From Corynebacterium oculi (GTDB lineage Bacteria > Actinomycetota > Actinomycetes > Mycobacteriales > Mycobacteriaceae): a stretch of DNA of 64,000 bases. Positions 17,538 through 26,745 of this stretch are shown here, in pieces. Location of the stretch: contig NZ_LKST01000003.1 in assembly GCF_001412105.1 (NCBI RefSeq), positions 372,001-436,000 of the forward strand. The letters are read 5' to 3'. The notes under the pieces are model-generated. The model saw only the letters and a list, made by a program, of their open reading frames with translations, searched no databases and was not told the DNA's origin. The translations under genes and the position numbers were made by a program. Numbering within the stretch: the first letter of the stretch is position 1; the number at the start of each line of letters is the position of its first letter.

Positions 17538-18959
17538 ATGAGTGAGAAGCTGACGCTGGCCGAGAAGGTCTGGCGGGATCACATCGTTTCCCCCGGCAAG
17601 GACGGGGAGCCGGACCTCATCTACATTGACCTGCAACTCCTCCATGAGGTTACCTCCCCGCAGGCCTTCGACGGCCTGCGCATGACCGGCCGCAAGATCC
17701 GCCGCCCCGATCTGCACTTGGCCACCGAGGACCATAACGTGCCCACGGAGGGGGTCATCGGTGGCAACCTGCTCGACATCGCGGATCAGACCTCGCGCAC
17801 GCAGGTAGCCACCCTGCGCAAGAACTGCGAGGAGTTTGGTATTCGCCTGCACCCGATGGGCGACGTGCGCCAGGGAATCGTGCACACCGTGGGCCCGCAG
17901 CTGGGGGCCACCCAGCCGGGCATGACCATCGTGTGCGGCGATTCCCACACCTCCACGCACGGGGCCTTCGGCTCGATCGCCATGGGCATCGGTACCTCCG
18001 AGGTGGAGCACGTGATGGCCACCCAAACGCTCTCCCTGAAGCCCTTCAAGACGATGGCCATTGAGGTATCCGGCACCCTGCAACCGGGGGTCACGGCCAA
18101 GGACTTGATCCTGGCGATCATCGCCAAGATCGGCACCGGCGGCGGGCAGGGGCACATCATCGAGTATCGCGGGGAGGCGATCCGTCAACTCTCGATGGAG
18201 GCCCGCATGACCATCTGCAACATGTCCATCGAGGCGGGAGCGCGCGCGGGCATGATCGCCCCGGACGAGACGACCTTTGAATACGTGCGTGGGCGAGAAC
18301 TGGCCCCCATGGGCGCGCAGTGGGACGCCGCCGTGGAGTACTGGAAGACCCTGCCCACGGACGAGGGCGCGGCCTTTGACACGGTGGTGCATATCGACGG
18401 CGACGCCCTGACCCCCTTTGTCACCTGGGGCACCAACCCCGGGCAGGGCCTGCCCCTGTCCGCCGCCGTGCCCAATCCCGAGGACTTCACCAGCGAGGCG
18501 GAGAAGGCCGCAGCGGCCAAAGCCCTGGATTACATGGATCTCACCCCCGGCACCCCGCTGCGGGACATTGCCATTGACACGGTGTTCCTGGGTTCCTGCA
18601 CCAACGCCCGCATCGAGGATCTGCGCGCCGCGGCGGATATTCTGCGCGGCCGCCGCATTGCTCAGGGGCTGCGCATGATGGTGGTGCCCTCCTCCACGAT
18701 GGTGAAGCAGCAGGCGGAAAAGGAGGGCCTGGATCGGGTATTCCTGGAGGCCGGGGCGGAGTGGCGCACGGCGGGCTGCTCCATGTGCCTGGGCATGAAC
18801 CCGGATCAGCTCAAGCCAGGAGAGCGGTCGGCCTCAACCTCCAACCGTAACTTTGAGGGCCGCCAGGGCCCTGGCGGGCGCACCCACCTGGTTTCACCCC
18901 CGGTGGCGGCGGCCACCGCTATCGCCGGGCACCTGGCCAGCCCGGCAGACCTGCTCTAA
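17538..18959 (+). CDS. leuC: 3-isopropylmalate dehydratase large subunit
   Basis: With LeuD it isomerises 2-isopropylmalate to 3-isopropylmalate in leucine synthesis. It has 473 residues of the aconitase fold. The [4Fe-4S] ligands are Cys in [12 protein letters not shown] and two Cys in [12 protein letters not shown]. The substrate-binding segment is [13 protein letters not shown]. The ATG follows an ACGGGAG RBS. leuD follows 38 bp downstream, so they form a two-gene operon under divergent LtbR control. Confidence 0.97.
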   Translation: MSEKLTLAEKVWRDHIVSPGKDGEPDLIYIDLQLLHEVTSPQAFDGLRMTGRKIRRPDLHLATEDHNVPTEGVIGGNLLDIADQTSRTQVATLRKNCEEFGIRLHPMGDVRQGIVHTVGPQLGATQPGMTIVCGDSHTSTHGAFGSIAMGIGTSEVEHVMATQTLSLKPFKTMAIEVSGTLQPGVTAKDLILAIIAKIGTGGGQGHIIEYRGEAIRQLSMEARMTICNMSIEAGARAGMIAPDETTFEYVRGRELAPMGAQWDAAVEYWKTLPTDEGAAFDTVVHIDGDALTPFVTWGTNPGQGLPLSAAVPNPEDFTSEAEKAAAAKALDYMDLTPGTPLRDIAIDTVFLGSCTNARIEDLRAAADILRGRRIAQGLRMMVVPSSTMVKQQAEKEGLDRVFLEAGAEWRTAGCSMCLGMNPDQLKPGERSASTSNRNFEGRQGPGGRTHLVSPPVAAATAIAGHLASPADLL

Positions 18960-18997
18960 GGCAGCACCAACGGCAGCGAGAGAGAGGACGAGCGATC

Positions 18998-19612
18998 ATG
19001 GAAAAATTCACCACCCACACCGGCATCGGCGTGCCGCTTCAGCGCAGCAACGTGGACACGGATCAGATCATTCCGGCAGTGTATCTCAAGCGGGTTACCC
19101 GCACGGGCTTTGAGGACGGCCTCTTTGCCAACTGGCGGGGCAATGATCCCGGCTTTGTGCTCAATCAGGACACCTATCGCCACGGCTCCGTGCTGGTGGC
19201 CGGCCCGGACTTTGGTACCGGCTCCTCGCGCGAGCACGCCGTGTGGGCGCTGATGGATTACGGCTTCCGCGTGGTGCTTTCCCCGCGCTTTGCGGACATC
19301 TTCCGGGGTAACGCCGGCAAGGCCGGACTGTTGGCCGGGCGCATGGAAGAAAGCGACATCGAGTTGCTGTGGAAGCAGATGGAGCAGGAACCGGGCTTGG
19401 CGCTCACCGTGGATCTGGAAAACCGCACGGTCAGCGCGGGGGAGAGCGTTTACTCCTTCGAGGTAGATGATTACACCCGCTGGCGGCTCATGGAGGGCCT
19501 GGATGACATCGGCCTGACCCTGCGCAAGGAGGAGCAGATCGAGGCCTTTGAAGGAACCAGAGCCGGGTTCAAGCCCAGGGTTACCCCGCTTACTTCACCG
19601 GCAGCGGGCTAG
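18998..19612 (+). CDS. leuD: 3-isopropylmalate dehydratase small subunit
   Basis: The swivel-domain subunit partnering LeuC, 204 residues. Signatures are [17 protein letters not shown] near the N-terminus and the substrate-binding loop [14 protein letters not shown] at about residues 70-84. RBS GAGAGGACGAG. Its 3' end overlaps convergent mutT1 by 23 bp. Confidence 0.96.
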   Translation: MEKFTTHTGIGVPLQRSNVDTDQIIPAVYLKRVTRTGFEDGLFANWRGNDPGFVLNQDTYRHGSVLVAGPDFGTGSSREHAVWALMDYGFRVVLSPRFADIFRGNAGKAGLLAGRMEESDIELLWKQMEQEPGLALTVDLENRTVSAGESVYSFEVDDYTRWRLMEGLDDIGLTLRKEEQIEAFEGTRAGFKPRVTPLTSPAAG

Positions 19613-20573
19613 CCAGGTACTCGGACGCCACCAGGGCCTCGTCGCGGAAGGAGAGCACCCAGCAACTCGCCTTCTTGGCCTCCGGCGTCTTGGCAGTCTC
19701 AGCCCCATCGAGGGGCAGGCCGACCTCGGCGGCCAGCCATGCCACCGCCTCGGGGATGTAGATGCCCTGGCTAAACACCACGGAGGTGCCCCCGCCCGCG
19801 ATGATCTCCCGCAACTTTCGCCGGGCCTGATCGGGATCACCCACCCAGCCCTGATCCCCGTAGCCGGGGTTCACGGCCACGTTGAGCCCCAACTCATCGG
19901 CCAGGGGGGCGGCGGTGAGCTGGCAGCGATCCGGTTGCGCGCTGTAGAGCCGCTCCGGCTGGTAAGGCAGGAGCATGGGCACCAGCATCTCCGCCTGGCG
20001 GCGGCCCTTTTTATCTAGGGGGCGGCGATCATCGTCTCCGGCCCAGTTGCGGCGCTGGTGGGCGCGGCCGTGCCGCACCAGAATCACCCGCGCGGTGGCG
20101 CGCTCGTTAAGCCGCTCGGCGGCGGCGTTCACCACCTCCACGTCCACGTCGTAGCTGAGGAGGGTCTGGGCGGCGTCGAGAGTCACCCAGCGCAGCTCAT
20201 CCACCTCGTCATTGGGCCGGAACGTCCCGTCGGTGACGCGCGCCGCCCAGTAGTACACCACCTTGGTGCGCTCGCCCACGGGGTAGGTGACCTTGCCCAG
20301 GAGGTGATCCAGGGCGGGCCGGTATCCGGTTTCCTCAAAGATCTCGCGGGCGGCGGTGGTGGGCAGGGATTCCCCGGGATCGACCTTGCCCTTGGGCAGA
20401 GACCAGTCATCGTAGTGGGGGCGGTGCACCACGGCCACCTGGAATGTTTCTTCTTTTACCCGCCACAGCACGGCACCGGCGGCCAGGGTGGTCTTGGGGA
20501 ACTCGCTGGCCGGGTCCTTGGGAATGCTGTGGTGCCGGCCGGTGAGGTAGGTGGCGGCGGAGTGCGTGCTCAC
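19590..20573 (-). CDS. mutT1: NUDIX hydrolase fused to a histidine phosphatase (MutT1 type)
   Basis: A 327-residue two-domain protein. Residues about 25-165 are a NUDIX domain with a complete box, G-x5-E-x7-REIFEETGY ([18 protein letters not shown]). Residues about 170-327 are a histidine phosphatase with the RHG motif ([10 protein letters not shown]). In mycobacterial MutT1 this pair converts 8-oxo-dGTP or diadenosine polyphosphates stepwise, sanitising the nucleotide pool and preventing mutation. It is convergent with leuD. Confidence 0.92.
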   Translation of the reverse strand: MSTHSAATYLTGRHHSIPKDPASEFPKTTLAAGAVLWRVKEETFQVAVVHRPHYDDWSLPKGKVDPGESLPTTAAREIFEETGYRPALDHLLGKVTYPVGERTKVVYYWAARVTDGTFRPNDEVDELRWVTLDAAQTLLSYDVDVEVVNAAAERLNERATARVILVRHGRAHQRRNWAGDDDRRPLDKKGRRQAEMLVPMLLPYQPERLYSAQPDRCQLTAAPLADELGLNVAVNPGYGDQGWVGDPDQARRKLREIIAGGGTSVVFSQGIYIPEAVAWLAAEVGLPLDGAETAKTPEAKKASCWVLSFRDEALVASEYLASPLPVK

Positions 20574-20751
20574 GAGAACTAGCCCTTTCCGTAATTCACA
20601 TTAATCGTCGCCCATTCTCCCCGCATTCTCCGGCCCGCGCCACCACGCCACGCGGGAGAGCCGGGGACACTATGCTCAAGGAGAAAAGTTACCCTGGGCA
20701 CATGAGTACGGGGTGCGCGGCGGGAAGCGGCCAGAGGAAAGGAGCACGCGG

Positions 20752-21750
20752 ATGGTGGCGGTAGCGGTGATGGGTGCGGGGTCGTGGGGCACCACCCTGG
20801 CCAAGGTCTGTGCGGACGCCGGACACAGCGTGCGCCTGTGGGCCCGGCGCGAGGAGGTAGCGCGCGGTATTAACGCGGAGCGTCGCAATCGCGATTATCT
20901 TCCCGATATTGTGCTTCCCGCGCAGATCCGGGCCAGCGCGGACCCGCAGTGGGCCCTGGATCAGGCGCAGATCGTGGTGCTGGGCGTGCCCAGCCAAACC
21001 CTGCGGGCGAACCTCGCGCAGTGGGGCGCGGCCATACCCGGGCGCGCCACGGTGGTGAGCATCTCCAAGGGGGTGGAGATGGGCACCGGCAAGTTGATGA
21101 ATCAGGTCATCGAGGATTCCGGGATTGAGCACGAGCGCATCGCCGTTCTCACCGGCCCGAACCTGGCCAAGGAGGTGGCCGAGGAACAGGTGGCCGCCAC
21201 GGTGATCGCCTGCTCGGATACCGAGCGGGCGGTGGCGGTGCAGCACGCGGTGGCCACGGAGTATCTGCGCCCCTATACCAATGCGGACGTGGTGGGCTGC
21301 GAGGTGGGTGGGGCCTGCAAGAACGTCATCGCGGTGGCCTGTGGGATCGTCACGGGGTTGGGGCTGGGCTATAACACGCTGGCCACCGTGATCACCCGGG
21401 GCCTGGCGGAGATCACCCGGCTTGGCCAGGCGCTCGGCGCGCAGCCGCGTACCCTGGCCGGGTTGGCGGGCCTGGGCGACCTGGTGGCCACGTGTTCCTC
21501 CTCGCTTTCACGCAACCACCGTTTTGGGGTGCGCCTGGGGGAGGGCGGCAGCATGGAGGAGGCGCGGCAGGCCACCGGGGGCCAGGTGGCGGAGGGGGTG
21601 GTGTCCTCCACGTCTATCGCGCAGCTGGCCCGCCGGCACGGGGTGGATATGCCGATCACCCAGGCGGTGCATGCGGTATGCCACGATGGAATGTCGGTGG
21701 AGGCGATGATGACCTCGCTGATGGAACGATCAAAGAAAGCAGAGTATTAA
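20752..21750 (+). CDS. gpsA: glycerol-3-phosphate dehydrogenase [NAD(P)+]
   Basis: Reduces dihydroxyacetone phosphate to sn-glycerol 3-phosphate for phospholipid synthesis. It has 332 residues from the ATG at 20752, chosen over the GTG at 20713 because of the AGGAAAGGAG RBS and the standard start [18 protein letters not shown]. The Rossmann motif GAGSWG is at residues 8-13. The catalytic Lys is in the [13 protein letters not shown] segment, and [11 protein letters not shown] is the family signature. ddl follows after 4 bp. Confidence 0.96.
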   Translation: MVAVAVMGAGSWGTTLAKVCADAGHSVRLWARREEVARGINAERRNRDYLPDIVLPAQIRASADPQWALDQAQIVVLGVPSQTLRANLAQWGAAIPGRATVVSISKGVEMGTGKLMNQVIEDSGIEHERIAVLTGPNLAKEVAEEQVAATVIACSDTERAVAVQHAVATEYLRPYTNADVVGCEVGGACKNVIAVACGIVTGLGLGYNTLATVITRGLAEITRLGQALGAQPRTLAGLAGLGDLVATCSSSLSRNHRFGVRLGEGGSMEEARQATGGQVAEGVVSSTSIAQLARRHGVDMPITQAVHAVCHDGMSVEAMMTSLMERSKKAEY

Positions 21751-21754
21751 AGCA

Positions 21755-22816
21755 ATGATGGCGGAGAAGATCCGTGTGGCCGTGGTGTATGGCGGCCATT
21801 CCCCCGAGCATTCCATCTCCTGTATTTCCGCGGCGGCGGTGATGAGCCACCTTGACCCCCAGCGTTATGAGGTCATTCCGGTGGGCGTGACGCGCCAGGG
21901 CCGCTGGGTGGTGGGCACCACCGATCCCGTGGGGAATGCGGAGTTGCCCGAGGTGGCCGACGCCGCCGAGATCGCGTTGAGCCTCGACCCGGCACACCGC
22001 GGGGCGCTGCGCTTTACCGACGGCAGCGGCACCTACGCCACCGCCGATGTTTTCTTCCCGGTGCTCCACGGCCCGTGCGGGGAGGACGGCACCGTGCAGG
22101 GGCTATTCGAGTTGGCCGGGGTGGCCTACGTGGGGCCGGGCGTGCTGGCCTCCGCCTGCGGCATGGATAAGGAATACACCAAGAAGCTCGTGGTGGCCGC
22201 GGGCCTGCCGGTCACGGCCGAGGCGGTGCTGCGCGGAGGGGAGGAACTCACCGAGGAGCAGAAGGATCGCCTGGGCCTGCCGGTGTTTGTGAAGCCCGCT
22301 CGGGGTGGGTCCTCCATCGGCATCTCCAAGGTGGAGGATTGGGTCGATCTGGAGGCTGCCGTGGCCACGGCCCGGCAGCAGGATTCCAAGGTGATCGTGG
22401 AGGCGGAGATCGCCGGCGCGGAGGTGGAGGTGGGGGTGCTGGAGTACCCGGATGGCAGGCTGGTGGCCTCGGCACCGGCGCGCCTGGTGGGAACGGAGGA
22501 CTCGGAGGAGGGCTTTTATGGCTTTGACACCAAGTACCTGGACAACGTGGTCTCGGCGGAAATCCCGGCCCAGCTCCCGGCGGAAACCACCGCGCAACTC
22601 AAGGACATGGCCTTGACGGCCTTCCGGGCGCTGAACTGCAAGGGCCTGGCTCGCGTGGACTTCTTTGTCACGGAATCCGGGCCCATGCTCAATGAGATCA
22701 ACACGCTCCCGGGCTTTACCCCCATTTCCATGTACCCCAAGGTCTTTGCAGCCAGCGGGGTGGGCTACCAGGAACTGCTCGGGGTGATGGTGGACACCGC
22801 CCTGAGCCACCGCTAG
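21755..22816 (+). CDS. ddl: D-alanine--D-alanine ligase
   Basis: An ATP-dependent ligase making the D-Ala-D-Ala dipeptide of peptidoglycan precursors. It has 353 residues of ATP-grasp fold. The N-terminal signature is YGGHSPEHSISCISA; ATP binding is at VFVKPARGGSSIGISKV; metal ligands are in ARVDFFVTESG and LNEINTLPGFTPISMYP. It lies 4 bp after gpsA and is probably co-transcribed. It converges on the DUF3515 gene 15 bp away. Confidence 0.97.
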   Translation: MMAEKIRVAVVYGGHSPEHSISCISAAAVMSHLDPQRYEVIPVGVTRQGRWVVGTTDPVGNAELPEVADAAEIALSLDPAHRGALRFTDGSGTYATADVFFPVLHGPCGEDGTVQGLFELAGVAYVGPGVLASACGMDKEYTKKLVVAAGLPVTAEAVLRGGEELTEEQKDRLGLPVFVKPARGGSSIGISKVEDWVDLEAAVATARQQDSKVIVEAEIAGAEVEVGVLEYPDGRLVASAPARLVGTEDSEEGFYGFDTKYLDNVVSAEIPAQLPAETTAQLKDMALTAFRALNCKGLARVDFFVTESGPMLNEINTLPGFTPISMYPKVFAASGVGYQELLGVMVDTALSHR

Positions 22817-22831
22817 GGCCCTGAACAGGGA

Positions 22832-23779
22832 TTACTCGGCGGCTGCCAGGTTCGCGGTGATGGCGGCGCTGAGGTCCACCAGGGGGGCGTTGCCCACGGA
22901 GGGGGGAACGGTGGCCGCCACGATGGCCTCGCGGCCCAGGGCATAGAACACGCCGTCATCGTTGAGCCACGGCACCTCGTCGATCTGCGTGAGCTGTTCC
23001 CCCGCCGCGTATCCGGCGGGCATGTCTACCCCGCAGGCGAGGTCGATGGGATCGCCTCCGGGGGCCGTCCACACGGCCTTAGCCTGGTTTTTCTCCCGGA
23101 GGGCGTGATCGCCGAGTGCTTCGGGGAGGCGATCCATCAACCGCGCGCAGCGCTCGGCCTCGGGGGTCGCGGCATCGTCGAGGGGCAGCGGGTGCGGGTC
23201 GCGGTGCTGCTCCGGCAGCGCGGACACGGCTGCGGACACCGCCTCGGTGGGATTTAATCCCTCGGCGGTGATCGCCACGGTGGGGCCGCGGTTCACCGCG
23301 TACCAGGTGCTCAGATCCGTCTCGGAATCGGAAACCTGAAGCCAGCGCACGCCGTCGATGGTCTCCGTCTCGGAAACGCGGGTGTACTGCTCGGGGAAAT
23401 GAACCCCGCAGCGCAGCGTGACCCGATCCTGCGAGGTGCGCGCCCAGGCGGCGGCGCCGGCGGGGGCGGGGTCGGCAAGATCGGCGCGCTTGAAGCCGTC
23501 GATCTCGTCGGGCAGGCTTCCTAGAAGATCCCGGCAGGCGGGGGATTCGGCCTCGGGGGCGTCGATAGTGGAAAGCGCAACCGGCTGGTTGGCGGCTCCC
23601 TCAAATACCACCCGCGCGCCTATGATGGCGCCGAGCACGGCCACGATGGCCAGGATCAGCGCCAGATAAATGGGAGTGCGGCTAAACTCAGGGGAAGTCC
23701 GCGCGGGTGTAGCCGTGCTCACAGTATTCCCGGTGTGCTCGGCTCCCTCGGCGCTTTCCGTGCTATCCACATCGCTCAT
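22832..23779 (-). CDS. DUF3515 membrane-anchored protein with internal duplication
   Basis: A 315-residue protein. An N-terminal Thr/Ser-rich cytoplasmic tail and one membrane helix (YLALILAIVAVLGAIIGARV, about 36-55) are followed by two DUF3515-like extracytoplasmic modules (about 78-185 and 205-315). Each module has Cys near its start (CRDLLGSLPDEI; CARLMDRLPEAL), a second Cys (LRCGV; LACGV) and a WL/W segment before a VAIT/IVAAT strand. The ATG at 23779 is used; the longer open frame runs into thiL. It is divergent from thiL by 30 bp. Function unknown; conserved at this place in corynebacteria. Confidence 0.82.
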   Translation of the reverse strand: MSDVDSTESAEGAEHTGNTVSTATPARTSPEFSRTPIYLALILAIVAVLGAIIGARVVFEGAANQPVALSTIDAPEAESPACRDLLGSLPDEIDGFKRADLADPAPAGAAAWARTSQDRVTLRCGVHFPEQYTRVSETETIDGVRWLQVSDSETDLSTWYAVNRGPTVAITAEGLNPTEAVSAAVSALPEQHRDPHPLPLDDAATPEAERCARLMDRLPEALGDHALREKNQAKAVWTAPGGDPIDLACGVDMPAGYAAGEQLTQIDEVPWLNDDGVFYALGREAIVAATVPPSVGNAPLVDLSAAITANLAAAE

Positions 23780-23809
23780 GGCTTGTGAGTCTAATGAAAG
23801 GACACAGTG

Positions 23810-24766
23810 ATGCCTACCTCCCCGCCAGGCCCCACCATCGCGGAGGTCGGTGAACACCAGGTCATCCGGGAGATTATGGCGGCCGCGCCCTCCTCGGTTA
23901 ACGGCGATGACGCGGCCGTGTTGGTGAGCGCCCAGCCCAACTCCCGGGTGGTGGTGAGTACGGACATGCTGGTGGAACGCCGCCACTTCCGCCTCGACTG
24001 GTCCACCCCGCAGGAGGTAGGCAGCAAGGCGATCCTGCAAAACTTTGCGGACATCGAGGCGATGGGCGCGCGCCCCATCAGCGCCCTGCTCGCGCTTTCC
24101 GCGCCGCCGCAGACCCCGGTGAGCCTGGTGCGCGGCATCGCGGAGGGGATCGAGCAGCAAGTAGAGCGCTTCTCCGCGGAACTGGTGGGCGGGGATCTCA
24201 CCTCGGGAGAACACCTGGTGCTGGCCGTTACCGCGGTGGGTTCCCTCGGCGGGAATCGCCGCCCCTTAACTATCGACGCCGCCCGTCCCGGCCAAGTCCT
24301 CGTGGCCGCCGGAGCCATCGGGGACTCCGCCGCCGGCATGGCCCTCCTGGAGCGCCACGGCCGGGGGGTGCCCGAGGAGTTTAGGGCCTTCCGCGACGCG
24401 CACACCAACCCCCAGCTGCCCCCCGGGCGCGGTATGATCGCGCGCGCCACCGGCGCCACCGCCGCCACTGATAACTCCGATGGCCTCATCGCGGATCTCG
24501 GCACGATGGCCCGCCGCTCCGGGGTGGGCATCGACCTCGATCCCCAGGCCATCGCCCCCACCCCCGCCATGCGCGCGGTGGGGGAGCACCTGGGGATCGA
24601 CCCCTGGCGTTGGGTGCTCGGCGGCGGAGAGGACCACACGATCCTGGCCACCACGCCCGGCAATATCCCCTCGGGTTTTCGTCGCATCGGCACGGTGCAG
24701 CGCGGCGACGGCGTGACCGTGGGGGGAGAGGCCCCCGCCTATCACGCGGGGTGGCTAAGCTTTTAA
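23810..24766 (+). CDS. thiL: thiamine-monophosphate kinase
   Basis: Phosphorylates thiamine monophosphate to the active cofactor thiamine pyrophosphate. It has 318 residues. The metal/ATP motif is GDDAAVL near the start, with STDMLVERRHF and NFADIEAMGARP, and GGGEDHTILAT at the C-terminal end. The ATG at 23810 is preferred to the GTG at 23807 because it stands 7 bp from the GAAAGGA RBS. It leads a tight run with ung, the DAK2 gene and recG. Confidence 0.95.
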   Translation: MPTSPPGPTIAEVGEHQVIREIMAAAPSSVNGDDAAVLVSAQPNSRVVVSTDMLVERRHFRLDWSTPQEVGSKAILQNFADIEAMGARPISALLALSAPPQTPVSLVRGIAEGIEQQVERFSAELVGGDLTSGEHLVLAVTAVGSLGGNRRPLTIDAARPGQVLVAAGAIGDSAAGMALLERHGRGVPEEFRAFRDAHTNPQLPPGRGMIARATGATAATDNSDGLIADLGTMARRSGVGIDLDPQAIAPTPAMRAVGEHLGIDPWRWVLGGGEDHTILATTPGNIPSGFRRIGTVQRGDGVTVGGEAPAYHAGWLSF

Positions 24767-24769
24767 GCC

Positions 24770-25429
24770 ATGAGCCTTCCCGTGCACGAAAGCTGGCAGC
24801 CCATCCTTGACCCGGTGGCCGATCAGATTCACCGGATGGGGGATTTTCTCCGCGCAGAAAACGCGGCCGGGCGTGGCTACCTGCCTGCGGGCAGCGATGT
24901 CCTGCGTGTTTTCCAATACCCCTTTGATGAGGTCAAGGTGCTCATCATCGGCCAGGACCCCTATCCCACCCCCGGACACGCGATGGGCCTTTCCTTTTCC
25001 ACCCAGCCCGGCGTGCGCCCGCTGCCCAAGAGCCTGCTCAACATCTTCAAAGAACTCTCTCAGGACCTCGGCGTGGCGCAACCCCAGGATGGAGATCTCA
25101 CCGCATGGTCGCGCCAGGGCGTGGCGCTGTTCAACCGGGTGCTCACCGTGCGCCCCGGAGCGCCCGCCTCCCACCGGGGCAAGGGGTGGGAACAGATCAC
25201 CGAGGCCGCCATCACCGCCCTGGCCCGCCGAGACCGTCCCCTCGTGGCGATCCTGTGGGGCCGCGACGCCCAGACCGCCCGCGCCTTCCTCGGAGACACC
25301 CCCACCATCGAATCTCCGCACCCCTCGCCGCTCTCGGCCTCCCGGGGCTTCTTCGGCTCCCACCCCTTCAGCCGGGCCAACGCCCTCCTCGAACAGCGGG
25401 GAGCCACCCCGGTGGACTGGCGTCTCTAA
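24770..25429 (+). CDS. ung: uracil-DNA glycosylase (family 1)
   Basis: Excises uracil from DNA in base-excision repair. It has 219 residues. The catalytic water-activating motif is [16 protein letters not shown] (Asp near residue 63), the second motif is [18 protein letters not shown] with the catalytic His, and VAILWG forms the base pocket. It starts 3 bp after thiL. Confidence 0.97.
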   Translation: MSLPVHESWQPILDPVADQIHRMGDFLRAENAAGRGYLPAGSDVLRVFQYPFDEVKVLIIGQDPYPTPGHAMGLSFSTQPGVRPLPKSLLNIFKELSQDLGVAQPQDGDLTAWSRQGVALFNRVLTVRPGAPASHRGKGWEQITEAAITALARRDRPLVAILWGRDAQTARAFLGDTPTIESPHPSPLSASRGFFGSHPFSRANALLEQRGATPVDWRL

Positions 25430-25440
25430 GGTATCCGCTC

Positions 25441-26745
25441 ATGCCGTCTCCTCCCGCCGCCACGATCGATGGACTCACCGGCCCCGTTCTCGCCGCCTGG
25501 GCCCGCCGCGCGGCCAGCCGCCTTGAGGCGCGCAGCCCGGAGATCAATCGCCTCAACGTCTTTCCCATCCCGGACTCGGACACGGGATCGAACATGGCGC
25601 ACACCATGCAGGCGGCCGTGCGCGCCCTGTCCGAACTCCCGGATGAGGCCACGGCGGCGCAGGTCACCACCGCGCTCACCCGAGGCGCGGTGGCCGGGGC
25701 GCGCGGCAACTCCGGCATGGTGCTGTCCCAGGTGCTGCGCGGCCTCGCGGAGGAATCCGGCGATACCCTGAGCGCGGCGGACATCACCGCCGCGCTGCGC
25801 CGCGCCCTGAACCTCGTGCGGGGCGCCATCGCCCGGCCCGTGGAGGGCACCGTGCTCAGCGTGCTGCGCGCCGCCGCCGAGGCGGCCTCCTCCCACCGGG
25901 ATCTGCATCGAGTGGTCACCGCCGTCACCGAGGCCGCCCACCGCGCGCTGGCTCAGACCCCGGCCCAGCTCCCCGCCCTCAAGGGCGCGGTGGACGCAGG
26001 AGGCCAGGGGCTCGTGGTGCTTCTCGACGCCCTGCGCGACAGCCTCACCCCGCCCTCGGCGGAACCCCACCTTGAGGTCATGTTCACCTACCGAGGCGAG
26101 GAATCCACGCTCAAAAAGGCCCTGGAACCGCTGGGCACCAGCCTCATCATCGCCCCCGACGGCACCGGCAGCGCCAGCGTCCACATTCACTCCCGCCGCA
26201 GCGGCGAACTCATCGAGTGCGCCTTTCGGCTTGGCGAGGTGACCAACCTGCGGCTCGAAGCCCTCCCGGAGCCCACGCAGGAGGAGGCTCCGGGGGTCAT
26301 CGCCGTGGTGCCCACCGGCAGCATGGAACGCCTCTTCCGCGAGGCCGGGGCCGAGGCAATCCTCCCCGGGGCCTTCCCCAACCGGGAGGCGATCGTGCTG
26401 CCCAACGGGCTGAGCCCGATCACCGGCCCCGCCGTGGTGCCCACCACCCGGCTCGTGGAGGGAATAGCGGCGCTGGCCGTCTATGACCCCGAGGTGCCAC
26501 CCAGCAGCGCGCTGGACATCATGCGGGAGACCGTGGCGGCCATGCGCACCGCCGAGGTGGATGACCCGGCCCGCCTCGCGGAAACCTGCCGTGGCCTCCT
26601 GCGCTCGGGGGGAGAACTAGTCACCCTGCTCGTGCGCCCGGACGTGCACATCGACGCCCCGGCCCTGAGCCAGGAACTCGGGGTGGAACTCATGGCCTAC
26701 CGCGCCGATAACCTCACCGCCGCCGTGGAAATAGGGGTGGAATAG
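25441..26745 (+). CDS. DAK2-domain protein, FakA/YloV-like
   Basis: A 434-residue protein. The N-terminal DAK2 domain (about 1-200) carries the ATP/Mg motif NVFPIPDSDTGSNMAHTM and RGNSGMVLSQ. A C-terminal region resembles the second half of fatty-acid kinase FakA. It is about 100 residues shorter than Firmicute FakA. The frame is open upstream through ung, but the ATG at 25441 is 11 bp past the ung stop and starts the conserved part. It ends directly against the recG ATG (TAG-ATG). Kinase activity on fatty acids would need a FakB partner, which is not seen here. Confidence 0.87.
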   Translation: MPSPPAATIDGLTGPVLAAWARRAASRLEARSPEINRLNVFPIPDSDTGSNMAHTMQAAVRALSELPDEATAAQVTTALTRGAVAGARGNSGMVLSQVLRGLAEESGDTLSAADITAALRRALNLVRGAIARPVEGTVLSVLRAAAEAASSHRDLHRVVTAVTEAAHRALAQTPAQLPALKGAVDAGGQGLVVLLDALRDSLTPPSAEPHLEVMFTYRGEESTLKKALEPLGTSLIIAPDGTGSASVHIHSRRSGELIECAFRLGEVTNLRLEALPEPTQEEAPGVIAVVPTGSMERLFREAGAEAILPGAFPNREAIVLPNGLSPITGPAVVPTTRLVEGIAALAVYDPEVPPSSALDIMRETVAAMRTAEVDDPARLAETCRGLLRSGGELVTLLVRPDVHIDAPALSQELGVELMAYRADNLTAAVEIGVE

